The notes under the pieces: generated by a model
The model's input: the letters and a program-made list of their open reading frames with translations, nothing else
What the model was told of the DNA's origin: nothing
The model's database searches: none
Made by a program: the position numbers and the translations under genes
Assembly: GCA_001970955.1 (NCBI GenBank)
Contig: MPUH01000095.1
Location: forward strand, 1 to 64,000
Length of the DNA: 64,000 nt
Direction of reading: 5' to 3'
Origin: Stentor coeruleus
Taxonomy: Eukaryota > Ciliophora > Heterotrichea > Heterotrichida > Stentoridae
Part shown: positions 31,311 through 41,967 of the stretch, one piece after another
Numbering within the stretch: the first letter of the stretch is position 1
Layout: every line of letters starts with the position of its first letter

Positions 31311-32812
31311 ACACTATACAAAACCCTAAACTAAAAAAAATCTTACAAATAATATCCTCACCTCTTTCCATAACAAGATAATTACCAAACACAATCCAAG
31401 ATACTTCTAAAATCCTTGCAAATAAATCCACCCTATGATTCCAAATATTCCCCGAAAGCATAGGTAAACTTACAGCAATCCCAATATTCACACTAATAAT
31501 AACAGTAATACACGATGCCATATACCAGAACTCTTGACTATTTTTCTGAAACTTTTCAACCAACAACAATAATCCTCCAATAAGCATCATAAGTTTAGAA
31601 GTGGCAATTAACGTCCTATCAATTGTAAAATAAGAAGAAATATACACAAACATATGCACAGGGACAGCCATAAGACAAAGCACAGCCAAAAAAGTAAATA
31701 ATTTCAGTTCATTCCAATCATGGACAAAAATCGGCCTAGCATGGTTGCTAACAAAAGCTTGCATAACAATAAAAGGTACAAAAACATGCAATAACAATCC
31801 AGAAACTTCCAATAAACAAGCCGCCAATGTTTTCACCAGTAGTTGTTAGAGTTATAAAATTCCCACTATAGTCTTGGGAAATAACCTAAAAACATTGAAG
31901 CTACAGAACATGTTGATAACTTAACACGATCAGCTAGTATTAAAGCCAATATACTGTTTAACTCCATACATAGGAAGTCTTGAAACAATAATTCCTTTAC
32001 TGATAAGATAAAAGTTAGAGTCTTCCCAATCTAAAGCAAGGTAATATAAAGCATTATCGGCAATTAAAAGTATTAATTAGACCATAAAGAAGTTTTCATT
32101 GTTAATCTTGTGCTTATATAATGCATATGTACATATCCTGGGATTCCTAAAGAGGTAAAAGTAAGTCTGTGTAATAATCATACCCTTTGTTAACACCTAT
32201 TTTTTTTGTTCATATGCTGGTTGAGATAATCTTATGAAACTAACATTAAAAGCGACGGTAAAAGAGTAGACCATGATTAGAGCAACACCTATCAAATGGC
32301 CTTCTACTGTATATAAAGCTGCTGGGGGTAACTCATCAACACCTTTTTGTAGCATAGAAATAAAAGTTCTGGTATCTTCAGCTAGGGATTTAAGGCTTTA
32401 AACCCAAGCTTTTATTTCAGTTTTTGCATTTACTGAGGTTTGATAAGACTCACTTCTGGTTAATTCGACAACTATGGATTCTATAAGACCTAAAAGCTCA
32501 TTTACACCTTTTGTGCTTAGAATCATACTTTTTTGACTAGCCTTGGATTCACTAGAAATCTTGTGGTCGCTGTTTAGTCTGCCTATGATTTTTGGAATAC
32601 GAATTTTCATGATCTTATAAAAATTTGAATACTTGATTTTAGGGTTTCAAGGTCGTCAGATTCTTCTTTAAGGTTTCTTTCTTAGTATAGGATTATTTTA
32701 CTAAAGAAAGTTTATGATTGGTAGTTTAAGTCTTTCAAAGTGGTTTCTTTGTAGGTTATCACTTCAGTTATTTTATTCAAGAGTTCTTGTAAGGCTAATT
32801 TCATAGCCATTT
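31252..32812 (-). pseudogene. Broken multipass membrane protein gene, unknown family
   Basis: The open frame at 31252-31836 encodes 194 residues with about five hydrophobic helices but begins with GTG, has no ATG before residue 25, and is preceded by coding-like sequence in other frames. Going upstream on the minus strand, readable segments continue: FLGYFPRL, IADNALYYLALDWEDSNFYL, GHLIGVALIMVYSFTVAFNV, KAWV/SLKSLAEDTRTFISML, LNSDHKISSESKASQKSMIL and, at the far end, MAMKLALQELLNKITEVITY. Between them are at least six in-frame stops (mostly TAA/TAG) and about three frame changes. The simplest reading is one long gene, helical N-terminus then many membrane helices, decayed at its 5' half. The 194-codon piece might still be translated; the family was not recognised. 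Confidence 0.7.
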
Positions 32813-33799
32813 ATATTTACCCTATGTTGTATCAAGGTTAATTATTTTGTTTATCGAGTACTTGAGTACACCATTGGTACAATTGCAGTGAAGAAATTCT
32901 TTTAGTGTTGTTATAAATTAGGATTTTAATGAATTTTAGAGGTATTAAAGGGTTTAAAGAACTTTGATTGTAACTTAATATATTTTACTTTAATTTTTAG
33001 ATTTTTATTGCGATTTAAACTTCTATTTAAGTTTTCTCAAGGAAAAATGAAGAGGTTTGTAAAGTTTGTGGAAAAACTTGTAGGATTGGCCTTGAGATAT
33101 TTTTAAGTATAATTATTGTGGATTTGATATTAAGAGAGCTGCTGGACAAGAAAAATGTGTCACTATGAGAAGAAAGTATTGATGATTTTTGGTGAGGAGA
33201 TAGGCAAATATGCAGCTTTATAATAATGTTTAATATTGTTGGAGAAATTTTTATTAGACTTATATGATTTAATATTTTTTAATTTTTAGAGGATTAGAGC
33301 TAATTCTTAGAAGTCCTAGACTATAAATTTGTATTTTTGAAATTCCATCTGCAGGATATAAGGTTTTTGAATAAGAGAAATTTTTAAATGCATTTTGGGT
33401 TTGTATATGTGGGGATTAAGTTTTGGTTTTTGTGATCAATTAGTTATTTCAAGTCTGCAGAGGAATCAGCTAATTTATTTGTTAATTAATATCTGTAGGA
33501 AATTTTTTTAAGGCATAAAATAAGTTTTTATATAAAAAAAAAAAAGCAGACCAAGCTTCATAACTACACTTTTAACATAAAAACACATGGTAAATATATT
33601 CAACATTATCCACTTAAACATATATTAATTCCAAAATCATAACTCATTTTCAAACCATTCTACATATTCTAATAAAAAACAATTCTTCCTTAATCACTTA
33701 TATAAATTTATTCAATAACATAATATTCCTACCCACCCTTAAAAAAACCAACTCTTACAACAAATCTAAACTTTACTATAAAAAACAGGTAAAAATACT
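32813..33799. other. Intergenic, skew switch, no gene seen
   Basis: Bases 32860-33520 are G-rich and C-poor on the plus strand, then 33540-33799 are C-rich and G-poor. An A-run lies at 33533-33545. No coding or RNA feature recognised. Confidence 0.55.
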
Positions 33800-36067
33800 C
33801 TAAGAAAATCTAATCAATCTTATTATCGGGTTTCTTTTACCACTAGTTGAAATAAGTCCATCATCTTCAAGAATTTTCAAAGCTTCATTAAACTCAGTTT
33901 CATTACATGCAATCCCAAGAGTCTCTGATTTCTTCTTAACTTCTTCAATTATTGTCCTTCCTCTTATCCCTTTCTTAGCATTTTCTTTAAATTCTCCAAG
34001 AACTAACCTTATAAACCCTGCTGTTTCTTGAACTTTAACCCTAGTCGTTGTAGTTATACCAGTCTGCAAAAGGTCCATATCAATTTGTCCTGTTTTTGGA
34101 TCAGTTGCTGCTTGTTGTGTTGCAACTTTCATTAGTCTTATTGCTTCTTCAACATCACTTCTTTCAACATTACCTGATAATCTCATTTTTGCTAAAGCTT
34201 CAGATAGTCTTATAATACTTTCTAATTGTCTTGGGGTTGCTGTTATAGTTTTACTTGAATTACCGATTCGTCTCATTTCAACATAGGCTCGGGTTAGTGC
34301 TGAACTTGCATCATCAGTTAAAACAGGCTTGCAATTACGTCTTGAATAAGAAATATACGTGGCTAAAAGTTCCCTAGGGATAATTTCTTCATCAAATCTT
34401 TCCATTCTCTGATCACCATATAACGAAAGTATATGAGCAGCTAATCTCTTATCATTAACTTCATTAGTTTTATCAAGAATCAAATAAATCAAATCAAATC
34501 TTGACAAAAGCGTAGGTGGGAGTTCAATATTCTCAACAACCGACATCTTAGGATTATACCTACTTTGTTTAGGATTAGCAGCAGCTAATATTGCCGTCCT
34601 AGCATTTAATTGACATATAATTCCAGCTTTAGCTACAGAAATAGTCTGTTGTTCCATAGCTTCATGTAACATAGCTCTAGTACTATCATCCATCTTATCA
34701 AATTCATCAATACAACAAATCCCTCTATCACTAAGCACAAGAGCTCCACTTTCTAATATAATTTCCTTAGTTTCTGGATCTCTTTTAACATAAACTGTCA
34801 ACCCAACTGCAGAACTACCTTTACCTGAAGTATAAATTCCTCTACTACTAAGTTTATGAACATATTGAAGTAATTGAGATTTTGCTGTTGATGGGTCACC
34901 AACAAGAAGAATATTAAGCTCACCTCTAAATCTTCCACGACCAGCTTCAGTAAAAGTTTTATTGTTTCCACCAAATAATTGACAAAGAAGACCTTTTTTT
35001 ATATCATCTTGTTCCCAAATACTTGGTGCAAAACTTTTTACTAAGAGTTGATAAAGGTCTGGCCGTTGGGATATAGCAAAAATTTTTTCTTGAACCTCTT
35101 CGGTTATTTCAAAAACTTCCTCTTCGTGGTTAAAACTCTGTTTGTGGACTTTCTCATAGCATACCACATCAATATATGTGCTGTAAATCGATTTCAACGT
35201 CCTTCTGTTTCTTGATACTCTCATTGGACAGGCTCTAAAAATTCCTGTAACTTCAATTCTATCTCCTGGACGTACCTGATCCACTAAATCATCATAACAA
35301 CAGATATGAACAGTATGTGGCACTTCACCTTCAGGGATATTCTCTGGAGTTTCCTGAAGTTTTATATGCTGTTTATCTGAAAACAATGAATAATTATGCA
35401 TAAGTTCAAATGAATACTTAGTCAAACATTTAGCACATGAATTAGGTTCTTCAACTTTACCTCTTTCTAATGTAATTTTTTCAATATGTCCACACTGAGC
35501 ACATCTAAAAGATGCAATTCTCATATCAGGAACAATATCAGAACATCTAATAACAATCCCTTTAATAGCAACAAGCATATCCATTTTTTCAGGACCTAAT
35601 TCTCTCATTCTTGTCACATGTCTAAGTTTATTTGTTCTTACTTGTATCTTAAATTCATCTTCAGACATTCCTTCACCATTAAGTTGTTTAAAAAGTTCAT
35701 TGGCTGCAAGATCGAATAATGGGATAATATCAGAAGGATAGTTTATAAGTTGCTGATATAATTGTTTGTCGAATTGGAAAATATGATCGCAGTTGACTGT
35801 CAAAACATAGATTTCAGTTTGTTTGATTTCGCTTAGTAATTGAATATAATGAGGGTTTTCTGACATAGAGTCTTCTTCTGAGAAGTTTAGAAGGAAGTTC
35901 TTGAATTTTAGTTGGATCTCTTCAACATTTATGTCTGTACCCCAAAGAACTGAACGTGAGACTACTTCTTCACCAATGTTAACTGGTGCAGGATCTCCAG
36001 GATTTCGTTTTCCAGGTCTTGGAAGTTGTTTAGATGACCCTTGGCTTTCTTGAGATACACTTGACAT
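33800..36067 (-). CDS. MCM4: DNA replication licensing factor MCM4
   Basis: A 755-aa intronless MCM helicase subunit. The N-terminal VLWGTDINVEEIQLKFKNFL is the MCM4 signature; a C4 zinc motif (CAQC, then CAKC) follows near residues 190-215; the AAA+ core has Walker A GDPSTAKSQLL, the MCM4-type GSSAVGLTVYVKRDPET hairpin, Walker B CCIDEFDKM and the arginine finger SRFDL; a winged-helix C-terminus closes it. MCM4 is one of six subunits of the replicative MCM2-7 helicase. The disordered N-terminal tail that is phosphorylated in animals and yeast is short here (about 40 residues). Its upstream flank is the strongest skewed block in the window. Ends in TAG. Confidence 0.97.
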   Translation of the reverse strand: MSSVSQESQGSSKQLPRPGKRNPGDPAPVNIGEEVVSRSVLWGTDINVEEIQLKFKNFLLNFSEEDSMSENPHYIQLLSEIKQTEIYVLTVNCDHIFQFDKQLYQQLINYPSDIIPLFDLAANELFKQLNGEGMSEDEFKIQVRTNKLRHVTRMRELGPEKMDMLVAIKGIVIRCSDIVPDMRIASFRCAQCGHIEKITLERGKVEEPNSCAKCLTKYSFELMHNYSLFSDKQHIKLQETPENIPEGEVPHTVHICCYDDLVDQVRPGDRIEVTGIFRACPMRVSRNRRTLKSIYSTYIDVVCYEKVHKQSFNHEEEVFEITEEVQEKIFAISQRPDLYQLLVKSFAPSIWEQDDIKKGLLCQLFGGNNKTFTEAGRGRFRGELNILLVGDPSTAKSQLLQYVHKLSSRGIYTSGKGSSAVGLTVYVKRDPETKEIILESGALVLSDRGICCIDEFDKMDDSTRAMLHEAMEQQTISVAKAGIICQLNARTAILAAANPKQSRYNPKMSVVENIELPPTLLSRFDLIYLILDKTNEVNDKRLAAHILSLYGDQRMERFDEEIIPRELLATYISYSRRNCKPVLTDDASSALTRAYVEMRRIGNSSKTITATPRQLESIIRLSEALAKMRLSGNVERSDVEEAIRLMKVATQQAATDPKTGQIDMDLLQTGITTTTRVKVQETAGFIRLVLGEFKENAKKGIRGRTIIEEVKKKSETLGIACNETEFNEALKILEDDGLISTSGKRNPIIRLIRFS

Positions 36068-36892
36068 TCGCGCTTTTTTTTATTAGGCAGATTTTTTTAG
36101 AGGAATGTGAAGATTGAGAATTTTTTATATATGGATTTTAGGATTTTAAGGAAGTTAGGATGAAAAGATAAATGAGGTAGAATGGTCATGGTGTTTATTG
36201 GAAGGGAAAGATTTTGATGTTGGTTTGGTATTATATGATGTTTAAAGGATAAGAAGATTTTTATGTTGGAAAAAATATTTTTTATGGTTGGTGGGTTTTG
36301 ATGGAGAAGTGGTTTTGGTTTAGGATTGAAATGTTGATGATGATGTGATGTAGCTGAGAATTTTGATTAAGGGAAAAGGAATTTTAATGAAGAGTTGAAA
36401 TTAGAGTTAGGAAAAAATTTTAGTGTTAGTATGTGTTATGGGATTTTTAAGATTATAAATATATATATTGTATATGATGCCAACTTAAGCTTTTGAACAA
36501 GAATTTTGTAGAAAATCATTTATAGCTTTAATACTGTCTAATCATCAACTGTTTTATTAAATTATTTGGCAATAATATACTCAGAGATAATTTTCATTTT
36601 ATATCAAACCAAAAATTATCAAAGCTAAAAACAAATAATTTTCTTATATACAACTAATAAAATTAGATAAAAATTTACAACAAACATCATTCACAATAAA
36701 AATAAATAAAATCTACAAACAACCTAATCATAAAATTTCCAATCCAACCCTCAACANTTAGATAAAAATTTACAACAAACATCATTCACAATAAAAATAA
36801 ATAAAATCTACAAACAACCTAATCATAAAATTTCCCTTATCTTTATCTTAGCTTTCTATTTCATAGTTTCCTAATAAATATCAAGGAAAATC
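36068..36892. other. Divergent intergenic region, strongest skew
   Basis: Between divergent MCM4 and USP genes. By hand count, 36181-36420 has 69 G and 2 C, while 36601-36756 has 30 C and 2 G on the plus strand; the switch lies near 36450-36490. No coding or RNA feature recognised besides the N-flanked repeat. Confidence 0.65.
36663..36835. repeat. Direct repeat around single N (scaffold join)
   Basis: Bases 36663-36740 and 36758-36835 are identical (78 bp), with N at 36757 directly before the second copy. Likely an unmerged contig overlap in the upstream region of the USP gene. Confidence 0.85.
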
Positions 36893-39349
36893 ATGAGTAG
36901 ATCATCAGCAAACGATTCAACCTCTTCCTCACTCTCAAGATCCTTCAAAAAAAAGCCTCCTTCCATCCTAGAAATCATTGGTTTCCACAATCGTTGGGGT
37001 GAGTCCAACTGTTTCCTAAACTCTGCTTTGCAAATCCTGTAATCTCTATACAGTTGGCACTTACCTGTGTTCCGATCTCTAGTCTTAGAATATTCCTCTT
37101 GCCGGGCTTCCAAATCCCATTACTGTCTTTCCTGTGGTCTCCAAGAAGTCTTCCAAATCTACCACAATTCCATAATAAAAAGATCCCTTGAGCCAATTGA
37201 CATAAGTAAACTCCGAGCTGAACTAGCTAAATCTTATTCAGAAACAGGAGAATTTGAAATTGAATATCCAGGTGATAGCATTGAAGCTTTATTAGCTTTA
37301 TTAAATGCTCTTCATAATAGTAGCATTCCTGATAAAACAATAAATACTTGTTGTACTCCTAAATGCCCATCACATGAAGTATTTGAACTTGTAGTCGAAG
37401 AATTATTAGTTTGTGAATGCTCAGCAGAAAAAAAATCTTTATGGGATTACAGCACATTTTGTCATCATTTTTATGTCCATGAGATTTTTGAGGATTTAGA
37501 AAATGCTGACCCATTTTCCCTTTTACAAGTAAGAGAAAATGATACTATGAAAATGATTGGAGCTTCTTCTGTGATGAAGTGTGAAAGCCGTTTACAGGAG
37601 TATATAAAACAACAGTGGAAAAAAAACAGTTTTTCAATATGTCCAAATGAGTGTTCCAGGCCTGAAAGTAAAAAAGTGCTTAAACTCCTTCAAGCTCCTA
37701 AGGTTTTTTTTGTCAATTTAATATGGAATGACTTCCGTCCTTATTTGCTAAAAATCTTACAAGTTTTTGCTAGTATTCCTTATTGTGTTAGTATGGATAA
37801 TATTTATAATACGTCTGATAGTACAGCTCATGTTCTTAAATCTTTGATATTTTATGGAAGTGGACATTATATATCAGCTATTAGAACTAATGAAGGGAAA
37901 GTTTGGTATAAAATTGATGATGAAATGGCTAAGAAAGTTGGTGATGAAGGGTCGTGGAAAGATTTAGTTTATGATGCATTAAAAAATCGGTTTTATCCTG
38001 TTGGATTGTTTTATGAAATAAGCCCTAAAAGAGATAATAATGATATGACAGCTCTTGATTGGACTAAAATGGAAAAGGAAGTGCTTATGTATTTGAAAAA
38101 AAGCCAGGAAGTTGAAGGAGAGATCGATTGGACTTGTGAGTGCGGGTCTAAAAACAACGCAACATGGAACATTTGTGGGACTTGCAATAAATTGAAACCT
38201 GGGGTTAAAGGTTGGGTATGTAAAAACTGCACACTTATTAATGAAAACCAATACACTTTTTGTAAATCCTGTGTAGAAAATCGTAATTCTGATGATAATG
38301 AAAGCAAATGGAAATGTGCATGTGGGACTATAAACAAAGGGTCTGATTTCGAATGCAAATGCAGAAGGAAAAAAGTTTGTAAATTCTGCAAAAAAAATAT
38401 CACTAAAAAATGCGATGATTGCTATACTTCCATAGAATGCGCTATATGCAAAGATTTTATTCCAAATAAAGATGGGATTATTTGTTATATGTGCAAAAAT
38501 AAAACTTCAGGATTTTGTGACACTTGCAATCAAAAAATCGAAAAAGAAAATAGAATTTGTGAAATATGTTCTAATAAGCTTTTCCAATGTGAATACTGCA
38601 GAAAATTCAGATTTAAAAAATTAGATAAATGTCCAAATCGTTTGTGTAATGGGAAAAACTTATCCCCAACAAGAAATTTGAAATTTGAAACAAGTCCTTC
38701 ACAACAATGTAAAGTTTGTAGAATGAAACCTTCAAATTGTATTTGCATCCAAGGTAGCAAGTGTTGTGGTTGTAATAAAGTGATAAGTAGAAATGAGATT
38801 GCAAAATGCTATAGTTGTGCTGTGATTTCTCCAAATAAATGTGCAGATTGTATTGAGGGTAAAGGTGTGGCTGGGAGAAGATTGTTGTGTAAAGGATGCT
38901 ATGATAAGTTGGAAAAATGCTCGAATTGTGGGTGTAAGCATATTAAAGGGAAAAAGTGTGAAAGTTCAAGATGTTCGGTTGTTATATCTGAAAATTCTCC
39001 TTCAACTCTAGATACCCTAGAAGATCTTTCCCTTTCATTATCTAAAACAAGTGCCTCAACAAAAGCTCATACCAAGTCAATCCATACAAACTGCAAAATC
39101 TGCGACCGCTCATTATCTTCAAATTATGGCTTCTGCTTAGACTGCAAATTAAAAATCATAACACCTTTATGCAAATTTTGCCGTAGTGGAAAATGCACAG
39201 ACTTATGCGAAAACTGCATACGTAGCACAATTTTATGTGAAAACTGCAATCATCAATATCATATTGCTACAACTTGTTCATGCCAACACCCTATAAATTC
39301 TTCAGAAACTCTAATAAATTCTTCTGCATCTAAGCATGTAAAGAAATAA
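36893..39349 (+). CDS. Ubiquitin-specific protease with C-terminal zinc modules
   Basis: Two exons joined by the 15-nt intron gtaatctctatacag (37039-37053, phase 2) give 813 aa. The splice completes the catalytic Cys box: HNRWGESNCFLNSALQIL plus WHLPVFR, with Cys40. The His box GSGHYISAIR (His about 320) followed by WYKIDDE closes a USP fold of about 300 residues. From residue 400 on come a RanBP2-like ribbon (WTCECGSKNNATWNICGTCN), a second one (WVCKNCTLINENQYTFCKSC), and then some 300 residues of repeated CxxC pairs. USPs remove ubiquitin; RanBP2-type fingers often bind ubiquitin chains or RNA. Without the intron the second exon has no ATG (it would start at GTG), so splicing is firm. Substrate unknown. 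Confidence 0.9.
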
Positions 39350-39688
39350 TAACTTTGATTTTTATAAGTTTTAAAAATGGAAGAAGTATAAAAAAATTGT
39401 TTTAGATTTGGGGTAAATAAAAGCTCATAAAGGGTTTAAAATTATTAAAAAGTTTTTGGTTGATTTAAAGTTATAAAAAATATAATGATTTAGAAAATTT
39501 ATTATTGATAGGGCTAAAGTTGTGAATGTAGGTTTTGTGTATAAAAAGTTGGATTTTTTTATGATTTATTGTATTAGTTTCTGCGATTTTTTAGGAGTTA
39601 TTTATAAAAAGCTGGATTTTTTCAAGATAAATTAAATTATTTTAAACGTTTTTTTCACTATTAGTACTTATAATCTAATACACTAAAG
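39350..39688. other. Convergent intergenic region, G-rich
   Basis: Mostly G-rich and C-poor on the plus strand (39350-39640), as expected 3' of a plus gene in this window. No gene seen. Confidence 0.5.
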
Positions 39689-41269
39689 TTAATTACTACT
39701 AACCGTCCTAGCCCCTAAGGCAGTTTTAAGTCGAATAGGATTTTCATTAAGCCAGGGGTGCTGCAAAGCTTCTATCGGGGTAATTCTTTTCATTGGATTC
39801 CAGTCAAGTGTTCCTAAATAAATTTTACTTTGTATTAAATCTAGAAAAATATCATCCGCAATCCTAAGTTTTTCTTCTAAATTTCGACTTCCTGGATAAC
39901 GTTTTTTGCCTCGGCTATTTGCTGTGATTTTTGGCTTGCCACCATCAAAAAATAAAGTCCTTCTTGTGCTTATCATTAGAATTTCTTGCGGGGGAATTCC
40001 TTTAACTTCCATTATGCATTGAAGTTGTTCAGCTTCAGATTCTCCTGGAAAGAGTGGATATCCGGTATAAAGTTCAGCTAAAATACATCCAAAACTCCAC
40101 ATGTCAATAGAAGTTGTATATGGAATCCCTAAGATTATCTCTGGAGCTCTATAAAACCTACTTTGTATATAAGTATAGAGTTTTTCAGATTCATAGCATG
40201 AAGACCCAAAATCAATAACTTTAATCCCAGACTTGTTAATCTGCTTAAGCAAAATATTCTCTGGTTTAAGGTCACAATGTATAATTTTATTTTCACGAAG
40301 GAAACACAAACAATATAAAATCTGAATAGCGAATCTTTTTATTAAAGACGAACTGAAACCTCTAAGGCCATTTGACTTTATCAGTTCATACAAATTAATA
40401 CTTAAAAGTTCAAATGCCAAACAAAGATGTTGTCGGAAAATAAAAGAGTCAAGCATTGCAACCATGCAGTTTTTCTGTTCAGAATCATGTTTTCTTATAT
40501 ATTCCAATATTTTAACCTCAACTTTTCCTTGTCGATGAAAGCGTTTTTCATTTCGAATGATTTTCAAAGCAATTTGTTGCTTAGATTTATGATCATAGCA
40601 TTTACATACCTGGCCAAACGACCCTTTTCCTAATATTTGCATAATTTCATATCTATAGCCAATATGATCACCCTGAATAAGCTTATAATCACACCTTTCA
40701 TCATCAAAACCATAATTTTCATTCACCACATCCCCTTGTATTTTTGTAGCTTTTAGTCCTAAGTAATATATTTCATGGTAATTCATGATTTCTCCTTGTT
40801 CAAACTTCGATAAAAATTGCGAAAACTGTTTCAAAGCAAAAATCGGAGCTATTGGGGTTTCTGAAATCATAGAATCAGGATCGATATTAGTTTGAGAAAG
40901 CCGTCTTGGGTTTGTCAATGAAACTTTTTTACGTGGTCTTGCTGATTTGATTTCTTCCCGGCTTATATTCCCATAACTTCTATTAAAGTTGCTATTAAGC
41001 TTTATTGTCAAACCTGAGTTGTTGATTGCATATGTAGATGATGGTTTTTCTGGGATTGAAGTAGGTTTTTCTGTGCTGATCCTAGAGGAGGTTTGTTTAG
41101 GTGTGGCTGAATCAAATTTTATTATCCTCACATCAGCTTTTTGAGTTGATGAAAGGTTTAGGGAGATGTTTTTGTTTATCCTCACGCTATTGCTCACAGG
41201 TCGGAGTTTGGATACATTGTATCTTGGTGAAATCCCGTGGGAGTAAATTTTGCTAGATGCATCATGCAT
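39689..41269 (-). CDS. DYRK-family protein kinase
   Basis: A 526-aa kinase. After a disordered basic N-terminus of about 180 residues comes a DYRK-homology box (YGFDDERCDYKLIQGDHIGY) directly before the kinase domain: GKGSFGQV loop, ALKII lysine, HCDLKPENIL catalytic loop, DFGSSC, and activation loop YTYIQSRFYRAPE whose second Tyr is the autophosphorylated one. The DH box and HCD variant place it near the DYRK2/Pom1 class. These kinases autophosphorylate Tyr during folding, then act on Ser/Thr; roles include growth, polarity and stress-granule control. All catalytic residues are present. Confidence 0.95.
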   Translation of the reverse strand: MHDASSKIYSHGISPRYNVSKLRPVSNSVRINKNISLNLSSTQKADVRIIKFDSATPKQTSSRISTEKPTSIPEKPSSTYAINNSGLTIKLNSNFNRSYGNISREEIKSARPRKKVSLTNPRRLSQTNIDPDSMISETPIAPIFALKQFSQFLSKFEQGEIMNYHEIYYLGLKATKIQGDVVNENYGFDDERCDYKLIQGDHIGYRYEIMQILGKGSFGQVCKCYDHKSKQQIALKIIRNEKRFHRQGKVEVKILEYIRKHDSEQKNCMVAMLDSFIFRQHLCLAFELLSINLYELIKSNGLRGFSSSLIKRFAIQILYCLCFLRENKIIHCDLKPENILLKQINKSGIKVIDFGSSCYESEKLYTYIQSRFYRAPEIILGIPYTTSIDMWSFGCILAELYTGYPLFPGESEAEQLQCIMEVKGIPPQEILMISTRRTLFFDGGKPKITANSRGKKRYPGSRNLEEKLRIADDIFLDLIQSKIYLGTLDWNPMKRITPIEALQHPWLNENPIRLKTALGARTVSSN

Positions 41270-41607
41270 TATAGTATTTGAAATTAAGAATCATATATCA
41301 AAAACTTAAAAAACTCATACCCATATAATTATAATCTTCTAAACATATAATCATCCTTTATATTAAAAACTTAAACCTATATTTCCCTAGGTATGGTTTT
41401 CCAAGTATTCTTATAAAGTCAATAAATTACTTATTTAAAAAATAGGGTCAAACTATATACAAAATCTCTAAATTAAACATAAAACATAATAAAAAATCCT
41501 AATTTTTACATAAAAACTCATATTATTTATCTTATTAGGCGTTACAGTAATCATCAAAGATTATATAAATATTAGCATGTATAATGGATTATGTTATTTG
41601 ACATAAT
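41270..41607. other. Intergenic, no gene seen
   Basis: C-rich and G-poor for most of its length although it is upstream of the DYRK gene, so the skew rule seen elsewhere does not hold well here. Confidence 0.5.
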
Positions 41608-41967
41608 TTAGTTAATATTGACTGTAGGTGGATGCATTTTCTTGCAGTGCTTTTGTAAAGTAAACTTATTGCAAAAGTACTTCTGACATTTGACACAAAG
41701 GATTTTTGAGATCTTCTCATGGACTTGTTTTTGGTGAACCTTCTGCAGACTTTGGCTTTTAAAACTTTTTGGACATTGTGGACAGGGGAAGAGGCGAGGA
41801 CTGGTTTCGTGGATTTTGTTTATGTGGATTTCAAGACCTTTAGCACATTTGAATGTATCTTTGCATATGCTACATACATAATTTCCTGATGTCTGCGTTG
41901 AGTATGATGTAAAAAAATTGTATGTGATAGGCTCATTGTATAGTGTAGTGCACATGAAGGGATCCAT
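41608..41967 (-). CDS. Three-finger C2H2 zinc-finger protein
   Basis: A compact 119-aa protein with three C2H2 fingers in series: CSICKDTFKCAKGLEIHINKIH with its neighbours, CPQCPKSFKSQSLQKVHQKQVH, and CVKCQKYFCNKFTLQKHCKKMH, all ligands present. The N-terminal 30 residues are polar without a known domain. Likely DNA-binding, but three fingers may also bind RNA or protein. The ATG is followed by low-complexity residues, so the start is plausible but not proven. Confidence 0.85.
   Translation of the reverse strand: MDPFMCTTLYNEPITYNFFTSYSTQTSGNYVCSICKDTFKCAKGLEIHINKIHETSPRLFPCPQCPKSFKSQSLQKVHQKQVHEKISKILCVKCQKYFCNKFTLQKHCKKMHPPTVNIN

Noticed and set aside
38011-38403. 130-codon minus-strand open frame inside the USP gene
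   Set aside because: Antisense shadow of the Cys-rich zinc region, which gives long stop-free reverse frames rich in Phe, Leu and His.
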